A DNA stretch of 64,000 nt from contig CM045762.1 in the NCBI GenBank assembly GCA_025200525.1, positions 128,577,679 through 128,641,678 of the forward strand. Direction: 5' to 3'. Below are positions 31,010 through 43,200 of the stretch, piece after piece (within the stretch, counting starts at the first letter, position 1; every line of letters begins with the position of its first letter). The position numbers and the translations under genes are program-made. The notes beneath the pieces are model-generated. The model was not told the origin of the DNA. It saw only the letters and a program-made list of their open reading frames with translations, and ran no database searches. Origin of the DNA: Camellia lanceoleosa. Lineage: Eukaryota; Streptophyta; Magnoliopsida; Ericales; Theaceae.

Positions 31010-33430
31010 TGTCACGACCCAAACCCGCCCCTATGGGTTTAGCATCGCACTGCCAAGAATCCGAGATTACCAAGGCTGCTTAATCAAGAAACAAAGAATC
31101 TGAGTCTGCCGTTGGCGGAAGCCAAAACAGTAATTAAAAGATGTCCAATGAGCTGTGATAGTCTGTATGCAAAAAGACTTTCATATCATATTCACATTCA
31201 TATTCGTAACATATTTACATCATATATGGAAACATTCAGTACAGTATAAGTCTTAAACAGTCGGTACAAAATAGAGATAGATGTATGAGACTAAACACCC
31301 CAAAAGCAGCCTAGCTTGAAGGACTTGGAACCTCTCTGTGAGGCACGGTGGTTGGCTCGACAAAAGGGAGTTTTAACCGAACACTCCTAGCTCCAATCCG
31401 GTGCCTGGACACCTATATATATATATATATATATAAACAGTGAGCTAAAGCCCAGTGAATAACATATGCGTAAAGAGGTTAAGAATGAATGTCCTTTCAG
31501 TATTTAAAACAGTCATTTATGTCAGTATAACAGTTATTCAGTCATAGCAGTCATATGTGGTACATCCAATAGCAAGCAGTACAGTAGGTCTTAACAAACC
31601 GAACAGTCAGTTGATGGCCATCATATCAGTAAGCAGTAGTGGTTCCAAACATGGGAACTGACAGAGATCTCTGTAACAGTAGTAGTGACAGTAAATGCTA
31701 TGGATGCCATGAATACAGTTCGCAATTAGGACAAACATTCATTTAGTAGGCAGTGTTATTCATAAAGCAGTTCAGTCATTTGTTCAAAAAATAATCTCAA
31801 TTGAACATATCTTTACGGTAGTGTTACTCACAGAGCACTGGGCTAGAGATAGGCTAGAACGTCCTCGAATGCCAACCCTACAATTATAGAATGAACACAC
31901 ACTAAGCTACACAGTTGGGAAAATAATAACTTAATCCCTAATTTGCCTCTATGTGGTTCTACATCAATATCCTCCTTAAGATGCCTTAAACATGCCCTAG
32001 GAATGCCTAGGATGGAAAGAGGATGCAAAGATGTACTTTTAAACACTTTAAAAAAATTTCAGAAAATAGGGGTCACGCTCGAGCGTGGCTTTCTACGCTC
32101 GAGCGGACATGCAGACAAAGGATCCCCGCTCGAGCGTCACTTTCCCCGCTCGAGCAGACTGCAAAATATGACAAAAGTACTGGATGCATGAAATTCACGG
32201 TCGACGGGCACTCGACCCCCGCTCGAGCGTGAGACACAAGTCCTCGCTCGAGCGTGCATTCCCTCGCTTGAGCGGACTGCAAAACACATGAAAGTACTAG
32301 ATACACGCATTTCCCGCTCGAGCTTCACTTTCCTCGCTCGAGCGGACTGCATGAACTCAGTGTGTACGCTCAAGCGTGGAGTTCCCCGCTCGAGCATGAG
32401 TTCAAAATCTGGAATTTCCAGATTTGAACCTCAAGCTCAAAACTCAACTTTAAAGCATAAATTTCGATCCTCTTGGGCTAATTTTCTGGAAAACACTTCA
32501 AAACCCATAATATTACATGTTTCAAAGATCAATTTGAGAAATCAAAGCCCAAAGGTAGTTCAATGAAATACAATTTCAAAGAAGTTTTTATGAACATGAA
32601 GAACATATGACATGCATGAATTCTACTGAATTCTAATGCCTCAAAACATGGTCCAAAGCAAGATTGAACTCAAAACCATGATGAATTCATGGACTAGAAC
32701 AAGAATGTAAACTTGCATGCAAGATTTCATGAAAATCAACTTCAAAATGCAAGAATACGTACATGCATACATGGTTTGAGCTTCAATTCAACAATTTAAG
32801 CCATAACTTGGCTCTAAACTCCAACAATCCTCTAATCCATGCAAGAACCAACCCAAAATATGAACAAGAAGGTAAATTCTCTACCTTAAGTCTCCAAGTT
32901 CAAGGATGGAAGCTCAAATATGCAATCTACACTTTAATTCCTCAAAATTTCCAAGTAATTCTTGATGAACTCAACTATCTCCTATCTCTCTCTCTCTAGT
33001 CGGTTAGGCTCTCAAATGGCTGAGGAAATTCTATGATAAAGCTAACATGTATAAATCAAATAAAAGGCTCATGAAAGTCCACTAAGTGGCATTTTGGTGA
33101 ATAACTCAAGTTGATGCATTTTAACTTCATTTAATCTAATTTAATCATACCAAATCACATTTAAATTAAATATACCATAAAATCACATAAATTCTAATTA
33201 GCACAAAACACTAATCAATTTCTGGTTCGGCCGCCGATAAGGCCTTCAATTTGCAGTTTAAAACATAAAACATGAACAGATCATTTAACAGTCAACAAAT
33301 AGAATTGCACTTAAGCTATACACTCAATCAATCAGTTCAGAATTTCAGTCAATCAGTCAATTAACATGCTTAATCATAGATTAGCACTAATCAGTGGTGT
33401 GATCAGCAAACAGTAGTGAGGGTTGTCACA
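31010..33430 (-). repeat. 5' LTR of the Ty3 element
   Basis: A 2421-bp LTR matching 23890-26272. It contains the CGCTCGAGCG array (32070-32395) and a longer TA run at about 31414-31434. It abuts the primer-binding site on the inner side and the GTTCT duplication on the outer side. Confidence 0.92.
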
Positions 33431-33612
33431 GTTCTAAAGTTTGAAATATTGGGAGTGTGATTTCACCGAAAGTTTTCCTGTTTGAACAATTTGCCTGCAG
33501 AAGAAAGAGATTTTAGGAGTTTGAATTCACTGCTCGAACGCATAATCCACCACTCAAGCGGTCTATCTAGAGTTAGGTTCAAAAAGAGTGTTCAATCACT
33601 TAAAATCTAAGG

Positions 33613-33652
<40 letters not shown>

Positions 33653-35423
33653 CCACACTCTCTCTTTCTCTACATTTCACTTTACTCTCTTTTCTCTCAT
33701 ATCTCTCTAGAAAACACCTACCAATCCTCATAAATTCATCTTTCCACCAAGATCCATTGAGTTCTTGAACCCTTGAGGAATTTTGGGAGAACACTTCAAG
33801 AGTTTCATTTTGTATGGTGGAGATCGTGTTTTGGCACTGTCGATTTTGGAGCTTTTCTTCCATTTTCCTTCTAAAGCTTGAGGTAGGGATATATATATAT
33901 ATATATATTTACAAATCTACGCTTGCTTTGAAACCAATTTCTCATATTTTGAATAATTATTTTGGGTCATGAACTCTTGGTGATTTTAAACATGGGTTTC
34001 CCGAGTAATTCTTCAAAATCTTTGAGCACGTAAACTATGTTGATGATTGTGAGGGTTATTTGAGAAAAATATTTTCAAAAATGAGAAAAATTCAATTTTG
34101 TGAAAACCCTAGAATTTGGGGATTTGGGAAAAATGTTAAGATATTGTGAATTCATGCTTGGTAGGGCATTATTATGGATAAATGATGGGGAAATTACTAT
34201 GTTTATATCAAATGTTAAAACCCCATGGAAAAAGAGTAATTTGATTTAAAGTATGGTGAATAGCATGTTATTTTGGGTGCTTTGAAAAGATAAGAATTGA
34301 GAATTATAATTGAAATGTTGAGAATTAATTGATTAACGAAAAAGAGAACGCATGAAATGCAATATTGTCATTTACCTCTCGGAATATATATATATTATAT
34401 GTATATATATGCATTGAGTAGAGATGTGTGATTTGATCACAATGAAAGATTTTGTGGTTGAATTAAGAAATGGCTGAGAAATGGGACAATTTTATAATGT
34501 ATTGATATATTGCATCATTACCATTGCTTTTAGAATTGTCATTTGAGATTATTCTTTGAAAAGGAAATTGTTTTGTGAAACAAATATGTTGTTGTCAAAC
34601 TGTTTTGGGATAAATACGATGGTAAATATGGATAGGGAGTGTAATTTTGAGAAATAAGTTGGCTTGAGGTCTGTGGTAAAAGACCAAAAGCACATGCGGA
34701 GTAGGTGCTTATGCCTTCCAGTTAGAAGCCGGTAAATTAAGCGTTGATAATGCTTGATATACCTACTTGCAGACACTGGCTTAGGAATTACCTAAGTGTA
34801 TTTGCCATTCCTTGAATTATAATGAAATAATTGGTTTGATTGCATTTTCAAATGGGCATTAAGCATACGTTTTTTTTTTTAATTTTAATGAGAAGAATAT
34901 TTATTTTGAGCATGGCATGGCATGGCATGACATTGCATCCATTTTATATGACTATATAAAATGTATATACTTTATTAAGAATTCTTGACTAGGCTTATGA
35001 CTCACCCTTAGTGGATTTGTTACAGGAAAAGATGTGGTGATTCCACCGAAGGCAAGTGGATATTTGAAGAGTACAAGACTCTTTGTTTTGTTTTTGTGTT
35101 TTGACAAGCCAAGGGCTTTTCTTATATGGGTTCGATAACCATTTATTTGTAACCAGACTTAAGCCTTTGAACTTGTAACCTAAGAGGCCTTATTTTTGTG
35201 TTTGCTTTTTTTATATTATCTGTCTCACATGCTATAGATTCATACCTTAGAAAAGATTGAATATGTACTTGCATGTGGACCCCCTTTTTTTTGTAAATCT
35301 CTCACATTTCATGCAGTGTAAACATAAAGATTGATCAGTATTGTGATGATTGGAGAATTATGATTATATAACTAAGAAAGATTAATCAGGGTAATCATAT
35401 GTGAAATATTTGGGGGCGTTACA
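33431..35423. mobile_element. Older LTR-like sequence continuing after the Ty3 insertion
   Basis: This stretch is the right part of a sequence interrupted at GTTCT. It has a 'ctcgaacgcataatccaccactcaagcggt' segment, a CT microsatellite (33617-33649) and a leader-like pyrimidine-rich part. It ends GGGGGCGTTACA at 35423, the style of Ty3 LTR ends. No primer-binding site follows, so a solo LTR or fragment is likeliest. No coding sequence was seen, and the matching left end near 23740 is uncertain. Confidence 0.45.
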
Positions 35424-35699
35424 CTTAGGGTAGAGGTCGACCTAGGGGAAAAGTAAGGAAAAGAAATTAAAAGTTGGAGTGGTCGTGTAACAGGGGTGCT
35501 TTAAATAAGAGCCAATGTGGTAAAAAGAAATGGGATGAAAATTGGAGAGATGATGGTTGGTGAAAGGTAGAGACTTGACAAGGGTTATTGAGGGAAGTAG
35601 TATCATGCCCTCTTAGAAAGAGATAGTTGACAAGTCCAGAAATCAATGTATAAGATAGTTTTATGTAGAATCATTTAAAAAGGAGGACCAGTTACAAAT

Positions 35700-35760
35700 T
35701 TTACAATAATGACTCATTTTAAATCATAAAATCCCGTGCATAGCACGAGTAATATGCTAG
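35700..35760 (+). mobile_element. Helitron-like 3' terminus
   Basis: A hairpin CCCGTGC-ATA-GCACGAG (35733-35749, one mismatch) is followed after 7 bases by CTAG ending at 35760, then T. A hairpin shortly before CTRR with a following T is the signature of Helitron 3' ends. The 5' end (TC) is not identified. Confidence 0.45.
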
Positions 35761-36732
35761 TAATAAAGAATAAAATACAACAATAATAAGAGAGATGAAA
35801 AAGAGAAAGAGAGGAAAAAAAAGCAAAAGAGCTAAAGGATAGAGAAGCATCAGATTATCCAATTTTAGATGAACCTTTTTATTAATTAATTATTAAGTTA
35901 ATTAATAGTTTTTAATGATATCCGAAATATAATTCAATTAATAGTTTTGACAATTTTATTGTTGTAAAAGAGGCTAGTTAATATTTGTTTTTTTGTTTTT
36001 TTTGGTTAATTTTGTTAAATGACAAATTTTAAGAAAGGGTTATTTTGAATTTTTAAAAACACATGTGATAATCTATTTTTTAAACAAATCTCAAGAAATT
36101 TATTTATAATTTAATTAAAATATTTAACCAATCCATCCTTAACAAATGCATAAAGAAAGAAGCCGATAATTTAAGCTTTACTTAACAAGTTCAATTAATG
36201 TTTTGCTTTCCTAATTGTTACCCTATCCCTCCCCCCCCCCCCCTCTCCCCCCCCCCAAAAAAAAAAAAACAATTGGGGTCAATAGTTTAACAATATGGTT
36301 ACATTACATCAGTGATGATGCACTCAAACGGTTTCGAAAAGGAGTAAAAAAATAAATAAAAAAGATTAAATACTCAAAAATCTTATACTTTAGTATAATT
36401 TGTTAAGCATTTGAAATTGTTTGACTATTTTATATAATTGCGTGAAGGTGCGAATGAATACAAAATGCAAGTAATGCGCGGGGGATGTGATGCATGATGA
36501 TGCATCACATAAGATTTAATTTTTGTTTTAAAAATTTACAAAAAAATAAATAAATAATAATATTTAAGGTTTGAGCCTTATAACAAAATATCAATTTTGT
36601 CAATTTAAATCCTAAGTTTTTTTTATTTATTTTCAATTTAAACCATTCGTCCAGTTTCGTTAAGTAAAACCAACGAAAACAAAAGATGTTAGTCAAGTTA
36701 AGTGTATCAAGAGTAAGGACTCTAAGGTGTTA
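35761..36732. other. AT-rich intergenic sequence with a C homopolymer
   Basis: No genes were seen. A near-pure C run occupies about 36231-36256, followed by an A run, which is a likely assembly weak point. Confidence 0.6.
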
Positions 36733-38040
36733 GTGAAGGATGAAGAGATTAAGGAGAGGTAGAAGAACTATTTTGAAAAGTTGTTAAATGAGGAACATAG
36801 CAAAAGGTCAAAAAGAGAGGAAATAGCCAGTAATAAGGAAAACCAAAATTACAGGTTCTATTGCAGGATTATGAACTTTGAAGTGGAGATTGCACTTAAG
36901 AAGATGAAATCAAATAAGGCTTTACGACCCGATGACATACCTATTGAAGTTTGGAAATGTTTGGGTAAGAAAGGAATTGCTTGGTTGACTAGGTTATTTA
37001 GCAATATTTTGTTGACTAGGAAAATACCAGAGGAGTGAAGGAAGAGTATTTTAGTGCTAATTTATAAGAATAAATGAGATGTCTAGAATTGTAACAGCTA
37101 TAAAGGAATCAAGGTAATATGTCATATAATGAAAGTATGGAAGAGAGTAATGGAACGTCGATTGCGAGACATAATAGAGGTGTCAGAGAATCAATTTGGA
37201 TTTATGCTTGGTCAACAATGGAAATCATTTATCTTTTGATGAGAATAATAGAAAAGTATAGAGAAAAGAAAAGCGACATTCATATGGTTTTTATCAATCT
37301 TGAGAAAGCATATAATAGAGTGCCTTGGATATAATCTAGTGAGTATTAGAGAAGAGAGAGGTGACAAAATGTTACATTGATGGGATTAGAGACATGTATG
37401 AAGGTGTGGTGACCACTATTAGGTCACCTCTTGGAGAGACAAATGAAATTTCAATTCTTGTAGGGTTACACCAAAGATCAACCTTAAGTCCTTATCTTTT
37501 TGCTTTAATTATGGATGAGTTCGTGAGAAATATTCAAGATGATGTGCCACATTGTATGCTTTCTACAATTGATATCGTAATGGATGAAACTATAGAAGAA
37601 GATAACACTAAGTTGGATACTTGGAGAGAATCACTTGAATATAAAGGATTTAGAATAAGTAGAATTAAGACAGAGCACACAAAGTGTAATTTTAGTAATA
37701 GTAACAATGGAAGCAAAGAAGAAGTGAAGATTGAGAATCAAAAACTATCTAAAAGTGGAAATTTTTGTTATTTATGATCGATTATCACAATGACTGGAGA
37801 GATTGGAAAGGATGTGGTCCATAGAATTAAGGCGGGGTGGATTAAATGGAGAAGTTTGTCTAGGGTACTATGTGATAAATGAGTACACATTAGACTAAAA
37901 GGAAAGCTCTATAGAACGGCTATTAGACCAAAGCTGTTGTATAGGATTGAATGTTAGGCAACTAAGAAACATATAGATAAGATAAGTGTTACTGAGATAA
38001 GGATGCTAAGGTGGACATGATGAGGATGCTAAGGTGGACG
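36733..38040 (+). pseudogene. RTE-clade LINE reverse transcriptase remnant
   Basis: Several plus-strand frames spell an RTE-type reverse transcriptase in order: ALKKMKSNKALRPDDIPIEV (about 36890), EKYREKKSDIHMVFINLEKA (about 37250), DMYEGVVTTIRSPLGE (37395), GLHQRSTLSPYLFALIMDE (37465), then RESLEYKGFRISRIKTEH (37625). Stops and frameshifts separate the pieces. The catalytic FADD is replaced (MLSTIDIVMDE near 37555), so it is dead. Similarity ends near 38040 in a short duplicated phrase 'aggatgctaaggtggac', close to the left edge of MULE-2. Confidence 0.85.
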
Positions 38041-38079
38041 TGTTAGATGTATTTATATAATGTAGGATTGAACATATAG

Positions 38080-38560
38080 CTATTTAAACAGATAGATATA
38101 TTTTTAAAAGCATATTTTTTGTTATAGGTGTACTACTGTATTCTTTGAACAAATAGATTTTTAATATATATTATGTATATATATTTTTTTGTTTGGAATT
38201 TGTGTTAGAGATAGGTTTTTAAACATATAGGTTATTATTGGAGATTGTTATTATTTCAGGCAGATATCTTTTTTTGATGTACTTGTGTTCGAATAGATAG
38301 ATGCCTTTTTAAGAGTATATATTGTTTATCTATTCAAAATAATAAGCTTATTGTTGATTTTTACCTATCTGTTGAAATAAGAAATTATGTTTAAATTTTG
38401 AAAATGTTCATTTAAGATGATTTATCTGTTGTAATCAGTTATATGTGATGTATTGTTTTTGTATGTGGGCAATATACATGTATTTATTGAGTTTAATGAT
38501 TCTTTGGTGGGCAATGTATATGTATTTATCTGTTGAAATAGATAGGTTTTCGTAAGGAGA
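38080..38560. repeat. AACAGATA / TATCTGTT motif cluster upstream of MULE-2 transposase
   Basis: Sites include AAACAGATAGATA near 38090, TTATCTATTCAA near 38330, CCTATCTGTTGAAATA near 38365, TTTATCTGTTGTAAT near 38420, and TTATCTGTTGAAATAGATA near 38530. They lie between the RTE remnant and the transposase start, so in the promoter or leader. Confidence 0.65.
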
Positions 38561-38640
38561 TGTGGTTTTTGTTCTGTTTGAAAAGATACATTTCTTATGT
38601 ATGTTCTATTTTTGTTTTGTTTTTGTGTAGACGAATTACA

Positions 38641-40122
38641 ATGGAGAGTACAGTAATTTTGCTGTGCAAATATCGTGATGAAACACTTGTGATTAATATG
38701 GCTAGTAATCGGTCTCTGAATCATTTGCTTGCTAATATTTGTGGTAGGTGAAATTATTTAAATTTAGATTCTGTTTATGTTTCATATTCCATTCCGGGCC
38801 ATAGTTGTTGTTCACTTAAAAGTGATGTTGATGTGAATAATATGTTCGATTTGGTTGGGATATTGGGTTTGAGAATTGTGAAAACTGCTGTTGAAATGTC
38901 TAATAGCTGTACTTGGTCTTTAGTTGCAATTGTTAATTGTCAAAGGAATGAGATTTCAGATGAAAAGTGTGATGTTTTGGCAAGATATTGTTCTCATAAG
39001 AAAAAGGAGTATTTGACATCTGGCTCAGTTGATTGTATTGAAGAGGTAGGACAAATATTTGAGGGTGGTGCATATGAATTTAGGTCAGAATTATGTAAAT
39101 ATTATATTGAGTTGGTTTTTGATTTCAAACATTTGAAGAATGATAGAAAAAGGGTAACTGCGATGTGCAAATGGAATGAGGAAATTGGTTGTGAATGGTT
39201 TATTCATGGTATTAAAGAAAAGGCAAACGAATTTTTTTGTTATAAAAAGGTTTGTGTCTTTGCACTCATGTGGGGTAACTTATTATACTAGCAGTAACAG
39301 TAGAATTTCGTCAGACTTGATTGCAGGGGAGATTGTTGATATAGTACGTTCGAATCCCTTGAAAAGACCTGTAAAAGTTATTCGTGATATTCAGGGAGAA
39401 TTACAGGTTATCAATAGCGTATGATCATGCATGGGCTACTATTGACAAAGCCAAGTCTTTGGTATTTAGAGATCACAAATTGTCTTTTGATCATATAGAT
39501 TGGTATGGTAAAGAGTTGTTGAGTAGAAATCTGGGTAGTAAGTTTGTAGTGGATTATTGCATAGAGACGAGACATTTTTGCCGACTGTTTATGGCATTCA
39601 ATGCTTGTATCCAAGGTTTTAATTCTTGTAGGCCAATTCTTTTTCTTGATGGGTCATTCTTGACGGGTAGATTTAGAGGTACTCTGTTGTGTGCAATCTC
39701 AAAGGATGCAAATAAATGGCTTTTTTCAGTTGTGTTTTCTATTGTGGATTAAGAGAATCTAGACAGTTGGGGTTGGTTTCTGGAACAGTTGTTGACAGTT
39801 ATTGTTCCAGTTCAGAAAATTACATTTATATTTGATAGGCATGTTGGAATATTGGATGTTGTGGCCACAGTTTTTCTTTATTATTACCATACTTTTTGCT
39901 TGCGTCATTTGATGAACAATCTAATAGAAAAGTACACTGGATTAGCTTATCAAAAAGAGTTTCATAAAGGCTTAGTGAAGATACGCACCTATGGTGGATA
40001 TGTATAGAGAGAACTAGCAGATTTTTGTACACTATGGTGGGGAGATTGCTGCTATATTTATTGTTAGTATTGGTTTTCTAAACTAGACTAATGCTTACTT
40101 TGAAGGACATGACATGGTGAAA
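38641..40122 (+). pseudogene. MULE-2 transposase, N-terminal and catalytic part
   Basis: The start is the ATG at 38641 (MESTVILLCKYRDETL). One stop at 38749-38751 sits where Trp is likely. The MuDR N-terminal domain follows (FEGGAYEFRSELCKYYIELV, then CEWFIHGIKEKANEF). A frameshift near 39250 precedes SSNSRISSDLI, another occurs near 39410, then PILFLDGSFLTGRFRGTL gives the first catalytic Asp. A TAA at 39750-39752 interrupts before ENLDSWGWFLEQL, and FIFDRHVGILDVV gives the second Asp. The frame then runs to AYFEGHDM, where the solo LTR enters at 40123. Confidence 0.85.
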
Positions 40123-41199
40123 TGTTGCACCCCAATTTTAACTACTCGGAAACATTACCAAATCCTTTAATTTAGCTCTTTTTTTTTTTATAAAAAAAAA
40201 TATCTATTACCCTTGAGTAATAGAAACATAATAATACATGTTCTCTCTCTCAATGAATACAACAATTACAATAATACATGCCAAGCTTCCGCTACGAAGC
40301 TACAAATAAATAATTACAAATATCAATGTACAAAATTCATTTTCTTCACATCTACAATGATATTACACATAAGGGATTCATGGACTTCTCAACTCCTTAA
40401 TAATGAATCCAAATTCTCTTATTGAAAAAAAAATAAAACAATAAGAGATGAGCAAAATTGCCCAGAAGGAATCTCATAGTTCTAAAGCAATAACTATCAC
40501 ATAGATAGAAATGATCATGCATGCCGGGTGATACCATATAGTAAGGTGACATTTTGTAAGCTCAAAATATTATACGTAGAGTATATTTTTCTCAAAATTT
40601 CTTTTAACATTTAAGGAAAACTGTCAACCATAAAAATTATCCCTCATTACCAAAGAAACCATAATCCTTTTCGAAAACCACTATGTTTAAGGAACAACAT
40701 CATTTCAAATTTATTAACCAATTTCAAAATATTCTTCATTTAATTTCCATTTTAATAACTCTCTTTTGTTTCCTTCCATTTTTTCTTTTCACCGACTCCC
40801 ATTATTATAACTCCAAAACGTAGAAATCCACATCTCCTTTATATTCAATAACAATTCTCCTACACTCAACATCTATTTGTCTAACAACTACATCACATCC
40901 ACATTTACATTATCAATTTTAATTCAACGTAACACAAGAATAATAAACCCATTTAATTCAATTTCTCAATTAATCACAAAACAAAACTCTTAATCTTTCC
41001 TTATAGATACAAACGACCTGGTGAGTTCTTTATCACCAACCCCTTATCCAATTACCATTTCATTATCCATTCTTGTCAAATAATTTCTATATGCATGCCC
41101 CTTCCATACCAAATTACACATAAAATGGTAATTTCACAAGTTCATCACAAGTCACACATATTATCACCGACCTCAACACATTTCACAACACATTTCACC

Positions 41200-41480
41200 T
41201 TTTGCCGACTTGATACGGCAGGATAGCAAGCATCCAATTCATAACACTTTCCACCTTTTGCCGACTATTATACAGCGCGAAGTGAACTCCCAAAAACCAT
41301 TTTCTCAAAAACTATAATTTTCCAAAAACCATGTTTTTTCCACATTTACTGACTATCATACGGCAGGACGTAGACCCCCTATATTTGCCGGCTATGATAC
41401 GGCAGGACGTGGGCACCCAAAACCATTTTTAAAATCATCCATTTTTTCATTTTTGTCGGCTACAATACGACAGGACTTTG
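41200..41480. repeat. Tandem GCCG...CGGC hairpin units in the solo LTR
   Basis: About five units of roughly 60 bp contain 'tttgccgacttgatacggcaggac' or variants. Each has an inverted pair (TGCCG ... CGGCA) around a 6-8 base loop containing 'atacg' or similar. A pentamer-rich stretch of CAACT/CAACA repeats follows at 41641-41800. Confidence 0.7.
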
Positions 41481-42593
41481 TGGACACCCAAAAACATTTT
41501 TCTCACATTCGTCCAGTGATAAGCCTAGACAGGGCATTTGGGCACCTTGAATTCAAAACCACCCCCACATTTACGAGCTCTTATATGGACAAACATGGGC
41601 TCTGAAAGACATTTTTGATTCCCCGCGCGGGTACCAATTATAACACAACCTAACACAACACAACACAACCCAACTCAACACAACTCAACTCAACACATCT
41701 CAACTCAACTCAACACAACTCAACCCAAATTAACACATTTCAACATAACTCAATGCAATTCAACAAAGCACAACACAATTCAACACAATTCAATCACAAC
41801 CCAATTCATCACCATTCAATACAATTCGACATAATTTCATACGACTCTTAAACCTCCACATCATCATTTCATCACAAAACTCATATCATCCATACCATTA
41901 GTAATTTCTTTCCCCCAAGTTTGGTTTCATATCATAACATAATTTAAAATATCAACATTAAGAGTTCGATCATAACTTTTACATGAATTTTCAAATTCTT
42001 CAAAATTTCAATTAAATTTGTACATGTGTAATTTAACACCTCAATTTCATGATACTACTTTCAATTTAAGCAAAACCGTCATTTATCTTCACGAAACAAA
42101 CTAGGGTTTTTAAGAGAAATTAAAGCTTTTCCCAAAAACACTTTTTATTCCAACTCTTCTATTGATTATACACCCAAATTCATAATCCAAAACCATAACC
42201 CAACAAGAAAATTCCAACTCTTCAAACCCTAAACCCCCAAGTCTCATGATTTGTCACAATATTCTTAAAAATATAAATTTTGTATTTATATAAGAAAATA
42301 CCACAAATCTATCTATAAATGAGAGTATTGAAGGAGAACTAGAAACCCCTATCTCTTGAAGCGAAGAGAAAACAACCCAAAAATCACCGGTGATGAAACC
42401 ATGAACTATTTGGACCAAAAGGAAGCCGTTGACGAGATCTACAATCTTTCTCAAAGGACCAAAGTGAAAAGATTACTCTAGGTGAGTAGATCTAAAGATC
42501 TAAGTGAAAAAAATTCGAGTTTAGAGAGAGGAGAGAAACTCACGATGCAGAGAGAGAAAGAGGAGGAAAAATGAAATGAATGAGTGTTTGGAG

Positions 42594-42603
42594 CCTATTT
42601 ATA
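42594..42603 (-). promoter_or_regulatory. TATA box of the solo LTR
   Basis: The minus strand reads TATAAATAGG, a strong plant TATA box, followed by a CT-rich leader (42590-42480). It places U3 on the higher-coordinate side and transcription towards lower coordinates. Confidence 0.65.
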
Positions 42604-42716
42604 GTAGCAAGGTAATAATAGAACAATAGCCCCAAAGTCAAATGAAAAGAACAAGTCAAAAACCCCCAAAAAGTAGGGCCCAAACTGACCCAAAAATCTA
42701 AAAATTACACACAAGG

Positions 42717-43016
42717 GTCGACCTTGGAGACAGAGGTGTCGACCCTTCAAGAAGAAAGCTGAGACACTAATGTGTGTAGAAGACAAGGTGTTGACACCTT
42801 CCAAACTGGTGTCGACACTAAATTTCAGCAAGCAAACCCCAGATTCTACAACAAACAAGGGTTGACACCTTCCAGATCGGTGTTGACCCCAAAAGCCAAC
42901 AAGAAAAGGCAAGTGTCGACACCACCAAGGGCTGGTGTCGACACTAAATTTCAACAGCAATCTAGGAACACAACAGTGAGATGGTGTCGATACCTCCAAG
43001 GTTGGTGTCGACCCCA
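42717..43016. repeat. GGTGTCGACACC palindrome array in the solo LTR
   Basis: About ten sites of the form GGTGTCGACACC, or half sites (GTGTCGACA, GGTGTTGACACC, GGTCGACC), occur in 300 bp just upstream of the TATA box, often in pairs separated by 'ttccaaactggt'-like spacers. Confidence 0.8.
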
Positions 43017-43200
43017 GAACAACTTTTTCCAAGTTTCCAAAGAACTTTTTAACGTAAACAAGCGGAAACGAACAATCCCAACAAGATTAAATTGAATTGT
43101 ACTCCTCCAAAACCAAAATACAATAACTCCAAAGACCCCCAAAATGAAAATAAAGGAATTAAATACACTCTCTAATAGTTTAAAGGATATAAGTGTTGCA

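Larger units (their letters stand above)
23890..33430 (-). mobile_element. Ty3/gypsy chromovirus (Tekay/Del-like), complete but decayed
   Basis: This is a 9541-bp element on the minus strand with both LTRs, a primer-binding site, a purine tract, and gag-protease-RT-RNase H-integrase-chromodomain in the Ty3 order. Both ends are precise: TGTCACGACCC starts at 23890, the other side ends TTGTCACA at 33430, and the 5-bp GTTCT flanks both sides (23885-23889, 33431-33435). Long LTRs (about 2.4 kb), an initiator-Met primer site and a C-terminal chromodomain-like stretch point to the Tekay/Del lineage. Many stops and frameshifts make it non-autonomous. Confidence 0.93.
40123..43200 (-). mobile_element. 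Solo LTR (about 3.1 kb) inserted in MULE-2 transposase
   Basis: Ends are TGTTGCACCCC at 40123 and GTGTTGCA at 43200. GTGAAA flanks both sides (40117-40122 and 43201-43206), one base longer than the usual 5-bp duplication of Ty3 elements. No primer site, tract or coding sequence is inside, so this is one LTR left by recombination. A TATA box on the minus strand (42594-42603) gives the orientation. Removing it rejoins the transposase motif GEMCSNAA-SFNNWI, which supports the borders. Confidence 0.8.

Noticed and set aside
35424..35428. CTTAG as a duplication for the LTR-like sequence ending at 35423
   Set aside because: CTTAG also occurs near 23750, but it is not followed by a TG start, so the pairing is not convincing.
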